NCBI RefSeq assembly: GCF_009847015.1 | Contig: NZ_WVEM01000017.1 | Span: 1-64,000 of the forward strand | DNA length: 64,000 nucleotides | From: Sunxiuqinia indica | GTDB lineage: Bacteria; Bacteroidota; Bacteroidia; Bacteroidales; Prolixibacteraceae | Direction of reading: 5' to 3' | Part shown: positions 21,769 through 31,838 of the stretch, piece after piece | Layout of the letters: each line of letters begins with the position of its first letter | How positions within the stretch are numbered: the first letter of the stretch is position 1 | Position numbers and translations under genes: made by a program | Notes under the pieces: model-generated | What the model was told of the DNA's origin: nothing | The model's database searches: none | Seen by the model: only the letters and a program-made list of their open reading frames with translations

Positions 21769-24700
21769 ATGAAAAAAAATCATTATTCATGGATTTCCAC
21801 GGCTAAGCTTCTGTGGAGATCGAAACTGTTAAAAACAATGAGACTAACCTTGTTTGCAATACTGGTAAGTGTAGTCCAAATTTTTGCTACAAATGCACAA
21901 GCTCAGCAAACCCGTCTGAGCCTAAACCTGAAAAATACTTCCATAAGGAGTGTATTTGGACAAATTGAAAATCAGACCGATTTTTATTTTATCTACAATG
22001 CCAAAGCTATTGATGTTGAAAAAGAGGTGAGTATTGATGTTGAAAATGAATCGATCCCTGAAATACTTGACGAGATTTTTGAAGGGACAAATGTCTCCTA
22101 TAAAATCGATAAAAGGCAAATTGCTATCTCGACAAATTTAGCAGGAAATGCTGTTCAACAAGACATCACCATTTCTGGCCGCGTCACCGACTCCTCTGGT
22201 CAACCGCTTCCGGGAGTAACTGTTTTGATAAAAGGTACCACTCAAGGAACGGTCACCGATTTTGATGGAAACTACACCATTGGGGAGGTTCCTGATGATG
22301 TAGCTTTGGTGTTTTCTTTTGTGGGAATGAAATCGCAAGAGATTGCTGTTGCAGGAAAAACATCAATTAATGTTATAATGGAGGAAGATGCGATCGGCAT
22401 TGAGGAAGTTGTGGCTATTGGCTATGGAACCATGAAAAAAAGTGATTTGACAGGAGCTGTTCAGCGTGCTGACTTGACTGCTATGCAAAATTCTCCCAAT
22501 GTTAATGCTATACAAGGAATTAAAGGAGTAGTCCCAGGGCTGAATGTTGGCACGAGCACAACGGCTGGAGAAGCTCCTGATATATCAATTCGTGGGCGCA
22601 ACTCTATCTCTGGTACAACAAGCCCTTTAATTGTCTTAGATGGTATTATTTATCGTGGGAATCTTTCGGATATCAATCCCAGCGACATAGAGTCAATTGA
22701 CGTATTAAAAGATGCCAGTAGCGCAGCTATTTATGGATCACAGGCAGCAAATGGAGTTCTATTAATTACTTCAAAAAATGCAGAAGTTATGTCGAAGCCG
22801 GTGATAGAATATAATGGAACTTTTTCACATCAGGCATTAATCAAGGACCTGAGGCCTTTGGATAGAGATGGGTATATACAATTAGTAACCGATTCGTATA
22901 TGCATAAAAGTCGTAGTGGTGATGATCTGCACCCGAATCCTGATTATGACATCACCTCCGATTTTATGAGGATAGAAGATATGCAAGGATATGCAAACGG
23001 TACCAATATCGATTGGCTAGACCTTCTCTCAGTGGATTTTCCTTATATCCAAAATCATAATTTGAGTTTACGTGGTAAAAATGAACTTGCTTCATATTAT
23101 CTTTCATTTGGGTTAACTGATCAGAAAAATGTCGTTAAGAATGATACGTACAAACGGTATAGTTTCCGCGTAAATATAGATGCGAAAGTTACCGATTGGT
23201 TTAAAGTAGGGACGCAATCATTTTTTACTGTGAGTGATATGTCTGGAGCAAATGTGAGCTTTGGTAGCATTCTGCGTACGTCTCCCCTTGTTACTCCTTA
23301 TGATGCGGAAGGGAATTTGGTTATTCAACATTGGGGAGGAGAAACTAATCCTCTGTTATACTTCGATATGCCGGATGATGATAAACGCTACAACCTAACA
23401 GGTAACTTCTATGGAGAAGTAAATCTACCCTTGAAAGGATTGACTTATCGTGCAAATTATTCCCAAAACTTGGTGTTTAGCAAGCATAATGTTTTTGATC
23501 CCTATGGTAATGGATTACAGGGAGATGCACAGAAAAATAATAGTTTCGCCCAATCTTGGACTTTCGACAATATCGTTAATTACAAAAATACATTCGACAT
23601 TCACCAGGTTGATGCTACGTTTGTTTACGGAGTTGAAAATCGTGACTACGAATGGACAAATACGACAGCCAATAATTTCAATGACAAGACGTTAGGTTAT
23701 AATAGCTTAGAGTCAGCTCAGAGCGATTTGAACGAACTCTCATCTGGAGCATGGGAAGAAACCAGCCTCTATATGATGGGGAGATTGAATTATACTTATA
23801 ATTCTCGTTATTTAGCAACAGCAACAATAAGACATGATGGGTTTTCAGGCTTTGGGGCTATGCATAAGACCGCACTTTTCCCATCCGCATCGTTGGCCTG
23901 GCGATTGAGTGAAGAAGACTTTTTTAAAGATAAACTAGGACATATTGTAGATAATTTAAAAATCAGAACTTCATATGGTATAAATGGTAATCGCACAGCG
24001 GGACGATATGCAACTCTTGCATCTATGTCAACTGGTGATGGTTACGTATATGGCGATGGTGGGTCTCCTGAGTTGAAACAATCGGTTAACAATATGGCAA
24101 ATGCTGATCTGAAGTGGGAAACAACTGCTTCGTTGAACTTTGGGATGGATTTTAGTCTGTTTAATAACCGTTTATCTGGTACCTATGAATATTACAATTC
24201 AAAAACAACAGACTTGATCTACGACATAAATATTCCTTACATGAATGGGGTTAACTCGAGCAGTATAGCTTCAAATATTGGGGAATTAAGTAATCATGGA
24301 CATGAGGTTGGTATTACTGGTGTTCCCGTTAAAACAAGTGATTGGGAGTGGACTTCTACCTTTAATTTCTCATTAAACCGTAATCGGGTGGTTAGTATAA
24401 CTGGATTGGATAATAATGGAGATGGGCGTGAAGATGATCTAGTCTCAGAAAAAATATTCATTGATGAACCATTGGGTGTAGTGTATGACTATAATATCAT
24501 TGGGATGTGGCAGGTAGATGAGTACAACCAGGGAATACTTCCGCAAGGCTCAACGTACGGTACTTATAAGGTCGAAGATATTAATGACGACGGTATTTAC
24601 TCAGCCGAATTCGACCGGAAGATACTTGGTTATACCGATCCTTCATATCGTTTTAGTTGGCATAACAGGGTGAATTATAAGAATTTTGAATTGAACGTTT

Positions 24701-25119
24701 TTATAAATTCAGTGCAAGGGGGATCCAATTACTTTTATGGGTCACCAATGTCGTCATTAGGTGTAAACACGGGTATTTTATTTAACTTCTTCGATTTTGA
24801 TTATTGGACACCAGAAAATACCGATGCAAAGTACCGACAACCTTACCAGTGGAATCAGGCTTTGGGTTCAAATTTTCACCCCTACCAACAACGTAGCTTT
24901 ATTCGTTTACAAGAAGTCTCGCTTGCTTATTATCTCCCAGAATCACTTTTAGAAAAAATGACATTTAGTCGCGCAAAGGTATTTATAACTGGTACTAATC
25001 TTTTCACACTTACCAATTGGGAAGGCTGGGATCCTGAGGCCAATCAGGGAGTGTCGAATAGTCTTAGCGGCTATCCCACAATGAAAAACTTTACTGTCGG
25101 TTTGAATTTTGAATTTTAA
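21769..25119 (+). CDS. SusC-like TonB-dependent receptor with STN domain
   Basis: A 1116-residue outer-membrane receptor. Signal sequence to about residue 45 (ends NAQAQQ); STN domain about 48-122, which contacts FecR; carboxypeptidase-regulatory-like domain about 131-205; then EEVVAIGYGTMKKSDLTGAV and a plug (about 225-340) with SIRGRNSISGT and SIDVLKDASSAAIYG; the rest is a 22-strand barrel ending in LNFEF. It imports oligosaccharides with the SusD partner encoded 11 bp downstream. A hairpin (AAGGAG/CTCCTT at 21663-21687) sits in the leader and could attenuate transcription. Confidence 0.92.
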   Translation: MKKNHYSWISTAKLLWRSKLLKTMRLTLFAILVSVVQIFATNAQAQQTRLSLNLKNTSIRSVFGQIENQTDFYFIYNAKAIDVEKEVSIDVENESIPEILDEIFEGTNVSYKIDKRQIAISTNLAGNAVQQDITISGRVTDSSGQPLPGVTVLIKGTTQGTVTDFDGNYTIGEVPDDVALVFSFVGMKSQEIAVAGKTSINVIMEEDAIGIEEVVAIGYGTMKKSDLTGAVQRADLTAMQNSPNVNAIQGIKGVVPGLNVGTSTTAGEAPDISIRGRNSISGTTSPLIVLDGIIYRGNLSDINPSDIESIDVLKDASSAAIYGSQAANGVLLITSKNAEVMSKPVIEYNGTFSHQALIKDLRPLDRDGYIQLVTDSYMHKSRSGDDLHPNPDYDITSDFMRIEDMQGYANGTNIDWLDLLSVDFPYIQNHNLSLRGKNELASYYLSFGLTDQKNVVKNDTYKRYSFRVNIDAKVTDWFKVGTQSFFTVSDMSGANVSFGSILRTSPLVTPYDAEGNLVIQHWGGETNPLLYFDMPDDDKRYNLTGNFYGEVNLPLKGLTYRANYSQNLVFSKHNVFDPYGNGLQGDAQKNNSFAQSWTFDNIVNYKNTFDIHQVDATFVYGVENRDYEWTNTTANNFNDKTLGYNSLESAQSDLNELSSGAWEETSLYMMGRLNYTYNSRYLATATIRHDGFSGFGAMHKTALFPSASLAWRLSEEDFFKDKLGHIVDNLKIRTSYGINGNRTAGRYATLASMSTGDGYVYGDGGSPELKQSVNNMANADLKWETTASLNFGMDFSLFNNRLSGTYEYYNSKTTDLIYDINIPYMNGVNSSSIASNIGELSNHGHEVGITGVPVKTSDWEWTSTFNFSLNRNRVVSITGLDNNGDGREDDLVSEKIFIDEPLGVVYDYNIIGMWQVDEYNQGILPQGSTYGTYKVEDINDDGIYSAEFDRKILGYTDPSYRFSWHNRVNYKNFELNVFINSVQGGSNYFYGSPMSSLGVNTGILFNFFDFDYWTPENTDAKYRQPYQWNQALGSNFHPYQQRSFIRLQEVSLAYYLPESLLEKMTFSRAKVFITGTNLFTLTNWEGWDPEANQGVSNSLSGYPTMKNFTVGLNFEF

Positions 25120-25130
25120 ATTGAAAAGAA

Positions 25131-26816
25131 ATGAAAAAATATATATTAACTTTTATAATGTCGGCTATTATGCTGATATCGTGCAACGAAACGAGCTGGC
25201 TAAAGGAAGAACCACTTGATTTTCTGGCCCCGGAAAATGCATACACAACAACTGTACAGTACCGGCAAGCTTTAAATTTTCTATATGACAACTATCGTTA
25301 TTTCCTCTGGAGTTCAGCAGAAGACTTTAGAGTTACGCTGTCATGTTCAGATTATGCACATGGTGGGTACGACTTTCCCGATCAAAAGTATAATAATTTT
25401 AAGGGATGGATAACATCGGAATCAAGTTATGTTCAGCAATTGTGGACGACTTGCTATAATGGAATTGGAAATGCAAATATGATACTTTCTCGCCTTTTGG
25501 ATGCGACAGAGGTAAGTGACGATGATAAAGCTATAATACGAGGAGAGACATTATTTTTTCGGGCCCTTTATTATCGCATCCTGGCTAATATGTACGGTGG
25601 AGTACCTATTGTTACTGAGCCGCTTAATTCGCCAAAACTTGATTTTACGCGTAATGCACGGATCGAAGTATATGATCAATGTCGTGTCGATTTAGAAGAA
25701 GCATCTTCTTTGCTCAAAAATATTGAAAATACTGGTGACGGCTATATCAACAAACAGGCGGCACAGCACTTGCTTGCAGAAGTTTATATAAGTCTTGGTG
25801 AATACCAGAAAGCAATTGGTTCGGCCTCGTCTGTCATTGACCACCAAGGAATGGGCTTGATGACACAACGTTTTGGCTCACGGAAAGATGAACCTGGTGA
25901 CGTGTATTGGGACCTTTTCCGAGCAAACAATCAAAACCGAAGTACCAGTGGTAATACAGAAAGTATATGGGTGTTGCAATATGAATATCAGAATGCTGGC
26001 TCATCTTATTCGTGCCAAACATTGCGGCAAATTATCCCAGGATATTATTCTATTGTAGTGGAGTCGAACGAACCCGGCAAAACAGTCGCTGCTTTTACCA
26101 CCTGGACAGCAGAAAAAGGTGGTCGAGGCATAGGCGCCGTCCAGCCTAATCCCTGGTTCTTTAATGAACTCTGGGACGATGATAATGATATTCGTAATTC
26201 AGACTACAACATTATCAAGGATTTTCGGATTGATAATCCTAATGCAAAAGGGTTCGGGCAATGGTTTGTAAAAGACGGCTGGGTACAAGAGAGCCACGAG
26301 ATCCGTCTTTGGTACCCGTTTATCCAAAAATTTAGCCGGACAGGCAATTTCCCTGCTGAAGCGTATGCGATAAACGCAGATGGGACACTCAAGACTACCG
26401 CTTTGGGAGAACATGCATTGCTCAATAGCAATGGTTTGGATCGCAGTTCGTTTAAAGACGAATATGGTTTCAGGCTAGCAGAAACATATCTTTTGCGTGC
26501 TGAGGCTTATTTAGGAGCATCCCAAAATGACAAAGCAGCGGAGGATATCAATGCTGTGAGAGCCAGAGCAAATGCCTCTGCTGTGTCCGCAGGGGATATT
26601 GATATCGATTTTATTCTTGATGAGCGTATGCGGGAACTTTACAGCGAAGAGGTGCGGGTGTTTACTCTAAATCGGTTAGGGAAAATGGTAGAACGTACAA
26701 AGAAATATAACTTGACAGGATATAATATTGGCGATTACCAAAACATTTGGCCGATCCCTTACGGTGAAATAGAGAAAAATACAGGGGCTGTTTTAGAGCA
26801 AAATCCTGGTTATTAA
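25131..26816 (+). CDS. SusD-like outer-membrane glycan-binding lipoprotein
   Basis: A 561-residue RagB/SusD protein. A lipoprotein signal ends with the lipobox residue in MLISCNE (about Cys18). TPR-like helices carry the glycan site (FFRALYYRILANMYGGVPIV at about 140, then a C-terminal block with ETYLLRAEAYL and EDINAVRARA). It ends in the typical IWPIPYGEIEKNTG...QNPGY. It forms the lid over SusC. Sequence and length are normal for the family. The hairpin at 26837-26869 follows. Confidence 0.92.
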   Translation: MKKYILTFIMSAIMLISCNETSWLKEEPLDFLAPENAYTTTVQYRQALNFLYDNYRYFLWSSAEDFRVTLSCSDYAHGGYDFPDQKYNNFKGWITSESSYVQQLWTTCYNGIGNANMILSRLLDATEVSDDDKAIIRGETLFFRALYYRILANMYGGVPIVTEPLNSPKLDFTRNARIEVYDQCRVDLEEASSLLKNIENTGDGYINKQAAQHLLAEVYISLGEYQKAIGSASSVIDHQGMGLMTQRFGSRKDEPGDVYWDLFRANNQNRSTSGNTESIWVLQYEYQNAGSSYSCQTLRQIIPGYYSIVVESNEPGKTVAAFTTWTAEKGGRGIGAVQPNPWFFNELWDDDNDIRNSDYNIIKDFRIDNPNAKGFGQWFVKDGWVQESHEIRLWYPFIQKFSRTGNFPAEAYAINADGTLKTTALGEHALLNSNGLDRSSFKDEYGFRLAETYLLRAEAYLGASQNDKAAEDINAVRARANASAVSAGDIDIDFILDERMRELYSEEVRVFTLNRLGKMVERTKKYNLTGYNIGDYQNIWPIPYGEIEKNTGAVLEQNPGY

Positions 26817-26836
26817 GCCATGGAAAGGTAGTTTTT

Positions 26837-26869
26837 ATGGGGGTGTAAAAATTTGATTTGCATCCCCAT
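26837..26869 (+). terminator. Hairpin between susD and GH2 gene
   Basis: ATGGGGGTG (26837-26845) pairs with CATCCCCAT (26861-26869). No long T-run follows, so it may slow rather than stop transcription, lowering expression of the enzyme gene. Confidence 0.5.
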
Positions 26870-26934
26870 AATTCGATGTAATTGAAGGATGGATAAATCA
26901 AGATCTTTTAAAATATAAATAGAATATAGAAAGC

Positions 26935-29310
26935 ATGAAAAAAAAATTGAAGGATGTAGCTTTATTAACAAGTTTCTTGATCATGTTGTCGCTACATGTA
27001 TTTTCCCAAAACGAATTAAGAGTAAAAGAAAATTTTGACTTTGACTGGAGGTTTACACTTAGTGATTCTACTGTTTATCAGCAAGCTGAATATGATGATT
27101 CTAATTGGGGTATTGTAAAACTTCCGCATGACTGGAGCATAAATGAGCCAGCGGGGATAAATTCTGGACGGTCAATGGGGTTTTACCCGGGAGGGATAGG
27201 TTGGTACCGTAAAACTTTCACTATTCCTTTGGGATACGAAGGAAAAATAGTTTCAATACAACTTGACGGCGTTTATCATCAAAGTGATGTCTATATCAAT
27301 GATAAGCATGTAGGATTTCATCCTTACGGTTATACTACATTTGAGTATGACCTAACTGATCATTTAAATTATGGTGGTGCAAATACGATTGCTGTTAGAG
27401 TTGATCATAGCGATGCTCCTTCCTCAAGATGGTATTCAGGCTCTGGTATCTACCGGCATGTTTGGCTCAAAGTAACCAATCCTGTACATGTAGCTACTTG
27501 GGGGACGTACATAACCACTCCTAATATATCAGAGAATGAAGCAACGGTAGATATCGAGACAACCATAGAAAACAGTAGACAAGAGCTGGCAGAGGTCTCG
27601 GTTCAGAACCAAATTTTTGATGAGCAGGGAAACGTAGTCGCGCAGAATCAGTCAAAGATTAAAGTGGGTGAGTCAAAAAAAGAAGTACTACGGCAATCTA
27701 TCCTGCTCAATGAGCCTCTATTTTGGTCGATCGAGGAACCTCATTTATACACGATGGAAACGACTCTAAAGGTAAAAAGTAAAATCGTAGACAATTATAA
27801 AACTACGTTTGGAGTTCGAAGTATTCGGTTTGACGCAAACAAAGGTTTCTTTTTGAATGGGGAAAATATTAAACTAAAAGGTATGTGCCTTCATCCTGAT
27901 GCAGGTTCTCTTGGTACGGCAGTGCCTGATAAATCCTACTTGAGGCGACTACGAATTTTAAAGGAATATGGAGTTAATGCAATTCGATGCTCTCATAATC
28001 CGCCGAGCCCTGAATTCTTAGATATGTGTGATAGCTTAGGATTTGTAGTTATTGACGAGGCTTTTGATAAATGGAAAAGCGGATACTATTCTGAGTACTT
28101 TGATGAATGGTGGAAAAAGGATGTGGAAGCAATGGTACTCAGGGACCGAAATCATCCGTCAATTATTTTGTGGAGTATTGGAAATGAAACCCGAGAACAG
28201 GATCTTACATCTAAAGAAGGTACGAAAAGAGCAATTATGCTTAGGGATTATGTCCATCGACTGGATCAGAGTCGTTTGGTTACAGCGGCAATCAGACCAA
28301 CATTTGATAGAAATTATAATAAAACGGGCTTTGCAGAATCTCTTGATATTGTGGGATATAATTACCAAGAGCCATGGCTGATAGATGACAAAGAAGAGTT
28401 TTTTAATCGTATCATGTATATTTCCGAAGCATTCCCTTATTACAGGGGAAGAGATGGTAAGTATAAAGATTTTTATCCGCTGAATCCCTGGTATGATGTT
28501 GCTCAAAACGATTTTGTTTTTGGTCAGTTTATATGGGCAGGGATTGACTATATTGGAGAAAGTACCAATTGGCCTAGCACCGGATGGCCTACAGGACTTT
28601 TTGATGTTTGTATGAATGAAAAGCCCAGTGCTGCTTTCCATCGGTCAGTATGGAATGACGAGCCCATGGTTAGGATCGCAGTGGCAGATCAATCTTTAAA
28701 TATTGATCCAGGTAAACCTCATTGGAGTTGGCCTTTCTTAGCTGCCCACTGGAATTTTCCACAATATGAGGGGCATGTTATAAACGTACAGACAACCACA
28801 AACTGCGATGAAGTTGAACTTTTTCTCAATGACAAATCATTAGGGATTAGAAAAACATCGGATTATACAAATAATACCATCACCTGGAACATCCCTTACG
28901 AAGCGGGAACTCTACACGCGGAAGGTTATAGTGGAGAAGAAGAAGTTTCTTATTACGAATTAAAAACTTCAGGTAAACCATCCAGAATTGTGTTATCAGC
29001 AGATCAGCAACAGATATTGGCTGACGGGCAAGATTTGTCACATATCACCATTCAGTTAGTAGACGAACAAGGTATCCCAGTACCTGATGCAGACCAATTA
29101 ATATCTGTTGAAATTATCGGAAATGCCAGTTTAATAGCTTTGGATAATGGCGATTTACGAGTAGATGCTCTTCGAAAAGGAAATAAAATCGCAACATATT
29201 TTGGTAAAGCTCTCGCTACAGTTCAAGCCGGGTTTAAGTCTGGAGATATAAGGATTGTAGTTAAATGTGATCGTCTCCCGGAGGCTAGTTTGGTACTTAA
29301 ATCTCAATAA
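26935..29310 (+). CDS. GH2 family glycoside hydrolase, beta-galactosidase-like
   Basis: A 791-residue secreted enzyme. Signal peptide to about residue 24 (ends VFSQ); sugar-binding jelly roll (about 30-190; LPHDWSINEP, YHQSDVYINDKHVGFHPYGY, SGIYRHVWLK); immunoglobulin-like domain (about 195-300); TIM barrel (about 305-580). The acid/base is Glu418 in WSIGNE and the probable nucleophile is Glu498 in YISEAF. The tail has a DUF4982-like and a Big-1-like beta domain. Family members hydrolyse beta-galactosides or beta-glucuronides; the exact substrate is open. It is the only intact enzyme left in this locus. Confidence 0.87.
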   Translation: MKKKLKDVALLTSFLIMLSLHVFSQNELRVKENFDFDWRFTLSDSTVYQQAEYDDSNWGIVKLPHDWSINEPAGINSGRSMGFYPGGIGWYRKTFTIPLGYEGKIVSIQLDGVYHQSDVYINDKHVGFHPYGYTTFEYDLTDHLNYGGANTIAVRVDHSDAPSSRWYSGSGIYRHVWLKVTNPVHVATWGTYITTPNISENEATVDIETTIENSRQELAEVSVQNQIFDEQGNVVAQNQSKIKVGESKKEVLRQSILLNEPLFWSIEEPHLYTMETTLKVKSKIVDNYKTTFGVRSIRFDANKGFFLNGENIKLKGMCLHPDAGSLGTAVPDKSYLRRLRILKEYGVNAIRCSHNPPSPEFLDMCDSLGFVVIDEAFDKWKSGYYSEYFDEWWKKDVEAMVLRDRNHPSIILWSIGNETREQDLTSKEGTKRAIMLRDYVHRLDQSRLVTAAIRPTFDRNYNKTGFAESLDIVGYNYQEPWLIDDKEEFFNRIMYISEAFPYYRGRDGKYKDFYPLNPWYDVAQNDFVFGQFIWAGIDYIGESTNWPSTGWPTGLFDVCMNEKPSAAFHRSVWNDEPMVRIAVADQSLNIDPGKPHWSWPFLAAHWNFPQYEGHVINVQTTTNCDEVELFLNDKSLGIRKTSDYTNNTITWNIPYEAGTLHAEGYSGEEEVSYYELKTSGKPSRIVLSADQQQILADGQDLSHITIQLVDEQGIPVPDADQLISVEIIGNASLIALDNGDLRVDALRKGNKIATYFGKALATVQAGFKSGDIRIVVKCDRLPEASLVLKSQ

Positions 29311-29334
29311 AGCCATTTAGTAAGTGTAATTATT

Positions 29335-29675
29335 ATGAGAAGTTCTTTAGTTATCATCTTTCCGCTTACTTTTTTACAATTTTATCCTGTAAAAAAAGCG
29401 AACCGTCAATAATTCTACGTAAAATCGAGGTCAATGCGCCTTTTGAAATGTCGGCAATAACAGTTCCTGATTTCGCTAATTGCAGAGAATATATTATTAC
29501 TGATTTTGGTGCAGTGCAGGGAGACAAGGATAAGACTTCGGTAGCCATTGCAAAAGCAATTGATGAAGCGAATAAAAAAGGAGGAGGTACAGTTATCATT
29601 CCTTCGGGCGAGTGGTTAACGGGAAAAATCCGCTTTAAAAGCAACGTGAATCTCCATCTGGAAAAAGGAGACTGA
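29335..29675 (+). pseudogene. Truncated, frameshifted GH28 gene (N-terminal part)
   Basis: From ATG 29335 the frame encodes a lipoprotein-like start, but after a T-run it shifts. The other frame continues ILSCKKSEPSI and then MSAITVPDFANCREYIITDFGAVQGDKDKTSVAIAKAIDEANKKGGGTV, the typical N-terminus of GH28 polygalacturonase-like enzymes. It stops at TGA 29673-29675, after about 100 of the expected 450-550 residues, where transporter sequence begins. It is a remnant of a pectin or galacturonan enzyme. Confidence 0.8.
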
Positions 29676-30072
29676 GAAGGGTTTTATTAACTCCTTACAC
29701 TGCTGTGGTAGTATTTGCTTTTGGAGTTCTTATCAGCAATTTCATTTTTAATACGATATTGATGAAGCACCCGGTAGAAGGGAGCCCTGTCTCGTATAGG
29801 CAATATCTCTCTGGAAATTTAAAAGAACACCTAACTGGAATAGCAGGAGGGATTTTATGGTGTATTGGAATGTCATTTAGTATTATTGCTTCCAGCGAAG
29901 CTGGATTTGCTATTTCATATGGATTAGGACAAGGGGCAACATTGGTTGCAGCGCTTTGGGGTGTTTTATCTGGAAAGAGTTTAAGCAGACTAAAGGAACT
30001 TCAGGGCTAATAACTAAAATGTTTATCCTTTTCCTTGGAGGCATTGCAATGATAATATATGCTGGGCTATAA
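29676..30072 (+). pseudogene. C-terminal remnant of GRP/RhaT-like sugar transporter
   Basis: An open frame begins abruptly at the end of the GH28 remnant (RRVLLTPYTAVVVFAFGVLI) and continues through three or four membrane segments with HLTGIAGGILWCIGMSFSIIASSEAGFAISYGLGQGATLVAALWGV, characteristic of the GRP/glucose-rhamnose-type drug/metabolite transporters. It ends at 30010; a last helix (MFILFLGGIAMIIYAGL) lies in another frame up to 30072. The N-terminal two thirds are missing. An internal deletion joined it to the GH28 gene. Confidence 0.75.
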
Positions 30073-30089
30073 ACTAAAATATAATTGGC

Positions 30090-30389
30090 ATGAAAAAATA
30101 TGCATTAGTTATCGTTGCTGTGGTCATGGTATTGACCGCAAGTGCCTTTGTGATAACAAACACAAGTAATACCGAATCTCAATCGACTTATTGGTTTTTA
30201 ATGGATGCATCGGGTAGCAGTGTGACAAGCACCCAGGTGTCCAATCCTGATAACCTGTGTCCGGACAAACTGGAAGATCCGGACTGTGCACGCGAGTATA
30301 CGGAAAGTCAAACAGAAATTATTGGTGGTGTGCGTCAGGTAAAAGCATCAGAAGTGAACAATCACATCGATTTTCGTTCGAAGGACTAA
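30090..30389 (+). CDS. Small exported protein, DUF6520-like
   Basis: A 99-residue protein starting MKKYALVIVAVVMVLTASAFV, a signal peptide of about 22 residues, followed by a polar segment with YWFLMDASG and NLCPDKLEDPDCAREY (two cysteines eight apart). It resembles small exported proteins (DUF6520/NVEALA-like) that occur beside TlpA-SusC-SusD genes in Bacteroidota. The family link is my recollection and not certain. It faces that operon tail-to-tail. Its own terminator follows at 30401-30424. Confidence 0.6.
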   Translation: MKKYALVIVAVVMVLTASAFVITNTSNTESQSTYWFLMDASGSSVTSTQVSNPDNLCPDKLEDPDCAREYTESQTEIIGGVRQVKASEVNNHIDFRSKD

Positions 30390-30400
30390 ATAGAAAAAGA

Positions 30401-30469
30401 TGCCCTGAAGGCGGGCACCTTTTTGCTGCTTAATTCAAACCCCGGGAAAACAACTGCCCGGGGTTTTTT
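30401..30469. terminator. Back-to-back terminators between convergent units
   Basis: TGCCC-N7-GGGCA plus CCTTTTT at 30401-30424 serves the plus-strand gene. A second hairpin, AAACCCCGGG with CCCGGGGTTT (30437-30466), ends in T-runs on both strands and can stop the minus-strand susD transcript as well. Confidence 0.85.
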
Positions 30470-30476
30470 AACGACA

Positions 30477-31832
30477 CTATTCCCGGATGTTCTGGGGGAT
30501 ATCGGAAAGTTGAATCACATCATCGGCAATAGGTAACGTATAGTTGGGACTATTGGGCTCCAATTGGTAAATCGTTCCGTTTAGGTTTCGGTACAGTGTT
30601 TTGGTGGTGGATGGATTCAGGTTGAGCCGTCGCAGGTCGGTCCATCGGATTGCCCGCAGCAGCAGTTCCTTCCTTCGTTCCCGGAGGATAAGCTCCAGGG
30701 CTTCGGCCTGACTATCGGCACTAAGCGGGGTGAAATCACCATTTTCATAACGGGTAGCCAGCAACTCATTCAGCGTGCTGAGCGCTTCTTCAACCGAGCC
30801 ATTGCGTGCCAGGCATTCTGCTTTGGTCAGGTAACACTCATCAATTGCCAGTCCGTTGAATATTTGTAATGATCCGCAATAACTTCCCCGAAAGGTATAC
30901 CCTTCACTAACAGGCCGGAACCAGGCCGCCTTGCGGATATCCTCTTCTGTATAAGACCGGAAAAGGAGTGAGTCCACAATCAGGCGGGAGCTGGACAGGG
31001 TTGAGTACCGGGTGATTCTGCTGTGAAAGATCACTTCGCTGTTGTAACGCTCCATCGGGTAAGAAGCTGTCAGGTCGAGCTGGTTGAAATCAAGCAGTTC
31101 GTAGTTTGACCTTAGTGCTGAATCCGCGTAAGCAAGCGCGTTGTCATAATCCTGCATGGTCAGATGCACCCGCGAAAGCAGGGCATAAGCCGCAGCTTTT
31201 ACAGGTCGGGTTTTGTAGAGGGAGCTTTCGGGAAGCAAGCTGAGCGCTTTCTGAAGGTCGGCCAGAACCCGGTCGTAAGTTTCCCGGACCGTCGCCCGGC
31301 CGACCCGGACATTCAGATCAGAACTTAAGCGCAATGGGAGTCCGTCCCCGTTATTGGAGTCTGATTGATCAAAGGGGGCACAAAATACCTGTGCCAATTG
31401 GTAAAATGCGTGAGCCCTAAAGAATAAGGCACTTCCTTTCAGTGTGTTCCATTGGACCGGATTTTCTGTTTGATCCATCTTTTCCAAACCTTCCAATACA
31501 TAATTGACATAAAAGATCTGTTGGTAGCGGTTGTTCCAATCGATTGACGTGGAGCCTTCCCAGATCTCTTTGGCCCAGATGTAGCCGTTTTTCATATACT
31601 CGGAACGCAGGGTATTCCATCGGTCGTAAAGGATATAATAATCGTCTGAGGAGAGTTCGCCCATCCCCACCATATTGGCGTTGTGAACATCAAAATAGTC
31701 AAGCATCGACTGCAAGTCATTCAGTGTAGAAGGGACAACCAGTTTTTTATCCCGTTTGGTGTCCAGAAAATCTTCATTGCAGGCAATCATGCCCAGCAGA
31801 AACAATAGTAATAGTGGTGTAAAACGTCTCAT
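30477..31832 (-). CDS. SusD-like lipoprotein
   Basis: A 451-residue RagB/SusD family protein, shorter than carbohydrate SusD proteins. The lipobox is in LLGMIACNE (Cys18). It has a helical repeat fold with GSALFFRAHAFYQLAQVF, a TPR-like ALLSRVHLTMQDYDNALAYADSAL, and a C-terminal ECYLTKAECLARNG/LILRERRKELLLRAIRWTDLRRLN block. It is encoded 6 bp after its SusC. The partner TlpA protein and small size suggest a ligand other than a plain polysaccharide, such as a peptide or modified glycan (inference). Confidence 0.88.
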   Translation of the reverse strand: MRRFTPLLLLFLLGMIACNEDFLDTKRDKKLVVPSTLNDLQSMLDYFDVHNANMVGMGELSSDDYYILYDRWNTLRSEYMKNGYIWAKEIWEGSTSIDWNNRYQQIFYVNYVLEGLEKMDQTENPVQWNTLKGSALFFRAHAFYQLAQVFCAPFDQSDSNNGDGLPLRLSSDLNVRVGRATVRETYDRVLADLQKALSLLPESSLYKTRPVKAAAYALLSRVHLTMQDYDNALAYADSALRSNYELLDFNQLDLTASYPMERYNSEVIFHSRITRYSTLSSSRLIVDSLLFRSYTEEDIRKAAWFRPVSEGYTFRGSYCGSLQIFNGLAIDECYLTKAECLARNGSVEEALSTLNELLATRYENGDFTPLSADSQAEALELILRERRKELLLRAIRWTDLRRLNLNPSTTKTLYRNLNGTIYQLEPNSPNYTLPIADDVIQLSDIPQNIRE

Positions 31833-31838
31833 AATTGC

